64,000 bases of DNA, taken from Lachnospiraceae bacterium. Its GTDB lineage: Bacteria > Bacillota > Clostridia > Lachnospirales > Lachnospiraceae. The DNA lies in assembly GCA_022483465.1 (NCBI GenBank), contig JAKVNF010000002.1:866954-930953 (forward strand). The letters are read 5' to 3'. The notes under the pieces were generated by a model. It had not been told where the DNA came from. It searched no databases and saw only the letters and a list, made by a program, of their open reading frames with translations. The position numbers and the translations under genes are program-made. Shown in pieces: positions 59,777-64,000 of the stretch; within the stretch, counting starts at the first letter, position 1, and the number at the start of each line of letters is the position of its first letter.

Positions 59777-61425
59777 CTCAAACTTCCCACTTGGTCCGAC
59801 CCTCAAAAAACGTTGAAAATACGCCCAAAATTGAGCTTTCTACTATGAGTTTTTCGGCTTCTTGACAATTGAAAAAGCACTCTGTGCCTTCTATAATAAG
59901 ATCGTCCAAAATCAAAGGAAGGTACAGGTGCTCACATTGAGTATACATCAAAACAAGCCAATTGCAACTACTAATTTCGAGGACGAATGTGCGTTTGGAA
60001 ACGCCATGAAAGAGCTTGGCGTAAGTGCTCTCCTGAAGGCCTCCAATATCACCAAGGCGAAGGGCGCCTCTGCATATGAGCTGTTTCAGTTTCTTGTAAT
60101 CCTCGTGTTCCAGAAGTGCAACCTGTATCACTTCCTCAACTCCAAGAAGAAGGATACTGCCTATGACGATAACACCTACTACCGCTTCCTGAATGAAGGA
60201 CGCTACAACTGGAGAAAGTTCATCCTGCTCCTCTCCGCCAGGATTGCCGCCTATTTCACTACTCTTACCCGCGAGAACAGGGCACGATGCTTCGTGCTCG
60301 ATGACTCTGTCATCGCCCGTAACCGTTCCAAAAAGGTGGAGCTGCTCTCCAATGTCTACAATCACGTGATCCACAGAACCGAGAGGGGATTTAATCTCCT
60401 TCTTCTTGGGTGGACCGATGGATACAGCTTCCTTCCGGTCCAGTACATCATGCTTGCTTCGGCCAAGGCTAAGAGCCGCATCTGCGACGTATACGACAAG
60501 CACCTGCGTCATAACACCAACGCGTATAAGAGACGGGTGGATGCAATTACGCAAAAGCCCAAGATTGCACTTCAGTTGCTTCGCTCCGCCATTGACGCTG
60601 ATATCAAAGCCGAATACGTGCTCATGGATACCTGGTTCACGACAGAACCGTTCATCTGCAGCATCAAGGACCTCGGCCTTGAGGTGATCGGCATGCTCAA
60701 AGATACCAAGCAGCAGTATTGGTACAAAGGCAGGCTGTATAACCTGAAAGGCCTCGCGAAGATTGCCATCCGTCATTGCCCGCAGGGGAAGCTGTTCGGG
60801 TCCATTGTTGTCAAAACGAAGTATCAGCAGCTTCCTGTCAAGCTGGTCTTTGTCCGCAATCGCAACAAGAAGGACGAGTACATCATCCTTCTAACCACTG
60901 CGGTGACTCTGCCCGACAGTGAGGCAGTCAGAATCTATGGCTACAGGTGGGGCATCGAGGTATGCTTCAGGGCATGTAAGTCCCTTCTCAAGCTTGGCAA
61001 GGAGTTTCAAGGACTCAGCTACGACGTAACCGACAGCACAACTGCACTCGTGCTCACACGATTTCTCATTCTCGAGTATATCCGTCGCAGGAAGAATGAT
61101 CCCAAGACCATCTGCGAGCTGTTCTTCGTCTGCTGTGATGACATTCAGGATATTTCCCTGAAGCAGTCGATTGACCATCTTACTGCAATGCTGATCGAGG
61201 GGGTCAGAACAGGTGATGTCTCCATTCAGATCTCTGAAAAGATGCGTAGCGACCTGGAGAACTGGTTTTCGACACAGCCCGAGTTTATACAGAACCTGTT
61301 CCACGACTTCCTAAATTTGTTTCTAACAAGCGATAAAGCCGCATAATGCTGTCAAGTTTCAAAAAATCACCTGTTGAGCAAGAAACCATCGGCTGTTACA
61401 GCATTTTTCAAGTGGGAAGTTTGAG
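59777..61425 (+). mobile_element. IS4-family insertion sequence, about 1649 bp
   Basis: Terminal inverted repeats CTCAAACTTCCCACTTG (59777-59793) and its complement (61409-61425) bound one transposase gene. The flanks share a 7-bp repeat TTATTTC (59770-59776 and 61426-61432). Size, short duplication and the transposase YREK motif fit the ISPepr1-type group of IS4, by recall of that group's features. It is complete. Confidence 0.85.
59928..61346 (+). CDS. IS4-family DDE transposase
   Basis: The 472-residue transposase has an RNase H-like core with the first Asp in CFVLDDSVIARNRS (about residue 125), the second in YVLMDTWFTTEPF (about 230), and the family's Y-x2-R-x3-E-x6-K signature in YGYRWGIEVCFRACK (about 330). 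I place the start at a GTG at 59928, because AAGGAAGG lies seven bases upstream. An upstream TTG extends the frame by 22 residues with no support. No frameshift or stop is seen, so it is probably functional. Confidence 0.92.
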   Translation: MLTLSIHQNKPIATTNFEDECAFGNAMKELGVSALLKASNITKAKGASAYELFQFLVILVFQKCNLYHFLNSKKKDTAYDDNTYYRFLNEGRYNWRKFILLLSARIAAYFTTLTRENRARCFVLDDSVIARNRSKKVELLSNVYNHVIHRTERGFNLLLLGWTDGYSFLPVQYIMLASAKAKSRICDVYDKHLRHNTNAYKRRVDAITQKPKIALQLLRSAIDADIKAEYVLMDTWFTTEPFICSIKDLGLEVIGMLKDTKQQYWYKGRLYNLKGLAKIAIRHCPQGKLFGSIVVKTKYQQLPVKLVFVRNRNKKDEYIILLTTAVTLPDSEAVRIYGYRWGIEVCFRACKSLLKLGKEFQGLSYDVTDSTTALVLTRFLILEYIRRRKNDPKTICELFFVCCDDIQDISLKQSIDHLTAMLIEGVRTGDVSIQISEKMRSDLENWFSTQPEFIQNLFHDFLNLFLTSDKAA

Positions 61426-61457
61426 TTATTTCTCTTTGAATGAACAATAAAATTGTT

Positions 61458-61765
61458 GGCGTTAGTAAAGAACCGGGTTGATGGGTTCCATACCACAACC
61501 TCCATGGTGAACTCTCGACGCGATAATGTCCGATGAAGATATAGAATCCCCATTTGGAGCTCTTTTCTTCTCCGCATAATGCCTATCTTGTTATTTATAG
61601 TCACATACTCGGCAAGTGAGTGTATGTGTTTAGGCAATCTAGGTGATGCTTTGTTACATGATGCAACACAGCACGGATAGGAGTGTACCCAGCTCGAGCT
61701 CAAAGTGAGGTATTAGTGGTCTCATGCTAGGCGATCGCTTATCAACCCGTTTCTTAACTAACGCC
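61458..61765 (-). mobile_element. 308-bp MITE, copy 3 (first of a tandem pair)
   Basis: It is the same element as copies 1 and 2, in reverse orientation. The flanks are AAATTGTT (61450-61457) and the same eight bases again (61766-61773), which are also the left flank of copy 4. It lies 32 bases beyond the IS4-family element. Confidence 0.9.
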
Positions 61766-61773
61766 AAATTGTT

Positions 61774-62081
61774 GGCGTTAGTAAAGAACCGGGTTGATGG
61801 GTTCCATACCACAACCTCCATGGTGAACTCTCGACGCGATAATGTCCGATGAAGATATAGAATCCCCATTTGGAGCTCTTTTCTTCTCCGCATAATGCCT
61901 ATCTTGTTATTTATAGTCACATACTCGGCAAGTGAGTGTATGTGTTTAGGCAATCTAGGTGATGCTTTGTTACATGATGCAACACAGCACGGATAGGAGT
62001 GTACCCAGCTCGAGCTCAAAGTGAGGTATTAGTGGTCTCATGCTAGGCGATCGCTTATCAACCCGTTTCTTAACTAACGCC
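61774..62081 (-). mobile_element. 308-bp MITE, copy 4 (second of a tandem pair)
   Basis: It appears identical to copy 3 and has the same orientation. The duplication AAATTGTT precedes it (61766-61773) and follows it (62082-62089), so the eight bases occur three times, once between the two elements. Confidence 0.9.
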
Positions 62082-62385
62082 AAATTGTTTTATCCACTCA
62101 AATGGAGAACTATCAACTTTCCAGTTCTATTTGATCAAACGATTTATCATTCTCAACCGATATCGAAATGAGCATAAAATAAGCGCCTCCTTTCAGGGAG
62201 GCGCTTACCGTATCGTATTTCCCTCCGTGAGAACACAGCATTTCATTCTCTTATTCGGAGACTTTATCCCCAAATAATGATCTTATTTGGGGAATACCGC
62301 GATTCGCTTTCTCTTTTCCCGCAGGCGATGCCGCTTGGCATACAGCGGGATCTCATCCTATTCGGATCCTGTTCTGTCCCCTGTC
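62082..62385. other. 304-base gap between the MITE pair and the rep gene
   Basis: It holds one copy of the MITE target duplication (62082-62089) and the terminator at 62181-62206. I see no gene. Confidence 0.5.
62181..62206 (-). terminator. Rho-independent terminator, probably of the rep gene
   Basis: AAGCGCCTCC and GGAGGCGCTT form a perfect ten-base stem with a six-base loop. On the minus strand ATTTTAT follows. It lies about 180 bases past the rep stop codon. Confidence 0.7.
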
Positions 62386-63672
62386 TTACAGGTTCTCTTC
62401 GTCCATCTCTGCAAGATCCGCCTTCCGGTCCTGCGCCTGCAGGATCTGGTCCTCGATGTCGTCGTCATAGACCCGCTGCTCGTAGCTGTCAAAGCTGCTT
62501 TTTCTGGTTTTGGGTGCCGGTGCCTCCCGGTCCACACTCACCTCGGTGCAGGAGACATCGACGTACTCGTCCTCGATGGCCTTCTTCACCCAGCCAATCA
62601 GGTTGTGGATCGGGGTGGCGGAGCGCTGTGCCATCTTGACGGCCCGCTCGATGCACTCGTAGTCATAGCCTGCCGCCTTGCAGATCGCCGTGACCCCCTT
62701 GGTCGTGATGTTGTCCGCGTCGTCTGCGGCATCCATCAAAAGCCCCATGACCTGCTTCTTGATCTTCTTCTGCTCCTCCGGGCTGATCGCATCCACGTCG
62801 GCCACGTTCATGACCACATCGTCCTGCAGGATGCCCGGGATCTGCTTGTACACGTAAAAGATCACGCCAACGACCTTGCCGCCGACACCGGCCCGCTCCA
62901 CGTCGTAGTCCATGTGGAGGGAGGTCTTCTCATTGATCTCGGTCTTGGACTTCTCCAGGGCACGGCGCTTGAAGTCGCCGAAGGCGGAGAGGATCTCCCC
63001 CTTGCGGCTGGCCTTCTTTCCGTTCTCCACCACGGCGGAGACGCCAAGGAACTGGCGCAGCTCCTGGTAGTCCCATCTTCTGGCGAAGGGATGGGCCGCC
63101 GTGAAGGTGGTGGGGATCGACGGATCGCGCATCTTCTTCCTGCGGGCCACCTCCAGGGACAGATCCGAGGAGAGGGACTCATAGAGCTTGATCGCATAAC
63201 TGGAGGTCAGCGTATTCATCTGATCCCAGGAGAGCGTGGAGAAGTTGGTCTTCAGGTTCACCAGCTTGTCCTTGAGCTGGGAGTTGTAGGTCAGCGACAT
63301 CTCCCCGTCCTGGAACTTCGCGTGGGTGATGACGTTGATGCCCTCGATGTGCTGGTTCTCCTCGTCCTCGATGTAGATTCTCCAGTCCAGGATGCTGGGC
63401 TTGGACTCATCCACGGGCTTGATCAGCTCCTTGATCTGGTCATAGAAGGAACCGTTGGATCTCTTGAACATGCGCCGGAGCTCCTGGCCGGAAAACCGGG
63501 CCACCACGGTGCCGTCGGGCTGGGCCTTTGCGTGGGTCAGCCCCGCGGCAAAGAGCTTCATGCCCATCGCGGTACTCTTTCCCTTTGCATTGATCAGGGA
63601 GTTGCTCTTTTTGTAAAAGATCATCGGACTGCTGTCCGGTGTGGTGTTCTTCTTTGTCTTTGCTGCTGCCAT
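62386..63672 (-). CDS. Rep_3/RepB-family plasmid-type replication initiator
   Basis: The 428-residue protein carries the Rep_3 double winged-helix pattern: YKKSNSLINAKGKSTAMGMKL at about residue 20, a first wing around FSGQELRRMFKRSNGSFYDQI, and LTYNSQLKDKLVNLKTNFSTLSW … SSYAIKLYESLSS (about 140-190), which is the dimerisation/DNA-contact part. Such proteins bind iterons to start plasmid replication and repress their own gene. The C-terminal 150 residues are acidic and extra to the common 230-320 residues. The start at 63672 is the first ATG after the promoter and iterons; a longer frame would run over the iterons. No partition genes are visible in the window. Confidence 0.85.
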   Translation of the reverse strand: MAAAKTKKNTTPDSSPMIFYKKSNSLINAKGKSTAMGMKLFAAGLTHAKAQPDGTVVARFSGQELRRMFKRSNGSFYDQIKELIKPVDESKPSILDWRIYIEDEENQHIEGINVITHAKFQDGEMSLTYNSQLKDKLVNLKTNFSTLSWDQMNTLTSSYAIKLYESLSSDLSLEVARRKKMRDPSIPTTFTAAHPFARRWDYQELRQFLGVSAVVENGKKASRKGEILSAFGDFKRRALEKSKTEINEKTSLHMDYDVERAGVGGKVVGVIFYVYKQIPGILQDDVVMNVADVDAISPEEQKKIKKQVMGLLMDAADDADNITTKGVTAICKAAGYDYECIERAVKMAQRSATPIHNLIGWVKKAIEDEYVDVSCTEVSVDREAPAPKTRKSSFDSYEQRVYDDDIEDQILQAQDRKADLAEMDEENL

Positions 63673-63705
63673 TGGTTTTCTGCGCCCGTTTCCCCTGCCC
63701 TCTCC

Positions 63706-63972
63706 GTTCCAAAAAGTGCAGGGCAATTCCAAAAAATGCCATAACTTGATTTCGAACCGTATTATAGCTTTTGGGGAGCAGGGTTGCAACCGGTTTATTC
63801 CAATTTTTGCCATAACTTGTCGCCCCGGATTCCAAAAAGTGCAGGGATGGACGACACCGGTTCGGGCGATCTCCCAGGCGCACCCCCGCCCTCCCGTTCC
63901 AAATCTGTCATCCCTTCCGCCCTGGGGTCTTCCGGATTTGTCCCAAACTTCATTCCAAAAATGTCATATCTT
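63706..63972 (+). repeat. six iteron-like repeats upstream of rep
   Basis: Six direct repeats on the plus strand share (A/G)TTCCAA: 63706, 63726, 63797, 63829, 63896 and 63952. Two read TTCCAAAAAGTGCAGGG, two end TGCCATAACTTG, and two have TGTCAT(A/C)(T/C)CTT. All point the same way, and two lie between the rep promoter and its start codon. A replication origin or autoregulatory operator is inferred; the array may continue past the right edge. Confidence 0.7.
63761..63789 (-). promoter_or_regulatory. rep promoter
   Basis: On the minus strand TTGCAA (63784-63789), 17 bases, TATAAT (63761-63766). It lies between iterons 2 and 3, as expected for autorepression. Confidence 0.65.
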
Positions 63973-64000
63973 CCCGGCTGAACACCCTCAGAATCCAAGA

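Noticed and set aside
62287..63744. A 485-codon plus-strand frame opposite rep
   Set aside because: It is antisense to the Rep_3 gene, which has clear motifs; the frame is a by-product of high GC in third positions.
63706..63972. CRISPR array
   Set aside because: The repeats are short, divergent and irregularly spaced, with no equal-length spacers and no cas genes; iterons of the adjacent rep gene explain them better.

Overview
The window looks like a chromosomal segment of a Gram-positive anaerobe of the Clostridia, most likely a Lachnospiraceae relative. The evidence is a glmS gene preceded by a glmS ribozyme, a six-gene Rnf complex in the order C-D-G-E-A-B, a two-subunit iron-sulfur L-serine dehydratase, perfect or near-perfect CcpA cre sites, strong AGGAGG-type ribosome binding sites, and a wall-polysaccharide locus with an LCP ligase. 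Base composition is uneven: the polysaccharide genes around 22-30 kb are clearly AT-richer than the pot operon around 52-57 kb. I cannot name the genus from the sequence.

Layout. 1-13 kb: a truncated acyltransferase, glmS with its ribozyme, several polytopic membrane proteins of GtrII/GT-C type, tRNA-Val(CAC), hslO (Hsp33), and a frameshifted membrane-protein gene next to an intact relative. 13-18.4 kb: the rnfCDGEAB operon, with a terminator behind it and CcpA-like sites in front. 18.7-38.7 kb, almost all on the minus strand: a surface-polysaccharide locus. It reads, in transcription order, a TagA/WecG-type transferase with a membrane N-terminus, a polymerase/ligase-glycosyltransferase fusion, a broken acyltransferase, four further soluble-type glycosyltransferases (GT4, GT-D, GT2, GT4), another GT4, a GT39-like membrane transferase, a Wzy-like polymerase, a Wzx flippase, an LCP ligase and a frameshifted membrane transferase. 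38.8-52.2 kb: a GtrII-like gene, sdaAA/sdaAB, aspA facing an Lrp/AsnC regulator, a BFD-type ferredoxin, an SGNH hydrolase, a YybS-like protein and three more large membrane proteins. 52.2-57.5 kb: a polyamine-type ABC operon (potABCD) under an XRE-cupin regulator. 58-64 kb: an AAA ATPase, an IS4-family element, two tandem MITEs and a plasmid-type Rep_3 initiator with upstream iterons.

Mobile DNA ties the window together. A complete IS1595-family element (21630-22843) has near-identical ends to a 308-bp element present in four copies that appear identical (4865, 10431, 61458 and 61774). Each has an 8-bp target duplication, and two lie in tandem sharing a duplication. This is a family of non-autonomous elements (MITEs) with an apparent parent transposase in the same window, and is the most notable observation. 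The IS1595 copy has also replaced the last codons of the flippase gene.

Functionally, GlmS supplies amino-sugar precursor for wall polymers, the 19-39 kb locus builds, polymerises, exports and attaches a polysaccharide, and the many GT-C/GtrII-like proteins probably decorate it outside the membrane. Rnf couples ferredoxin oxidation to an ion gradient. SdaA and AspA feed serine and aspartate carbon into pyruvate and fumarate. All functional statements rest on recognised motifs and gene context, with no database search.
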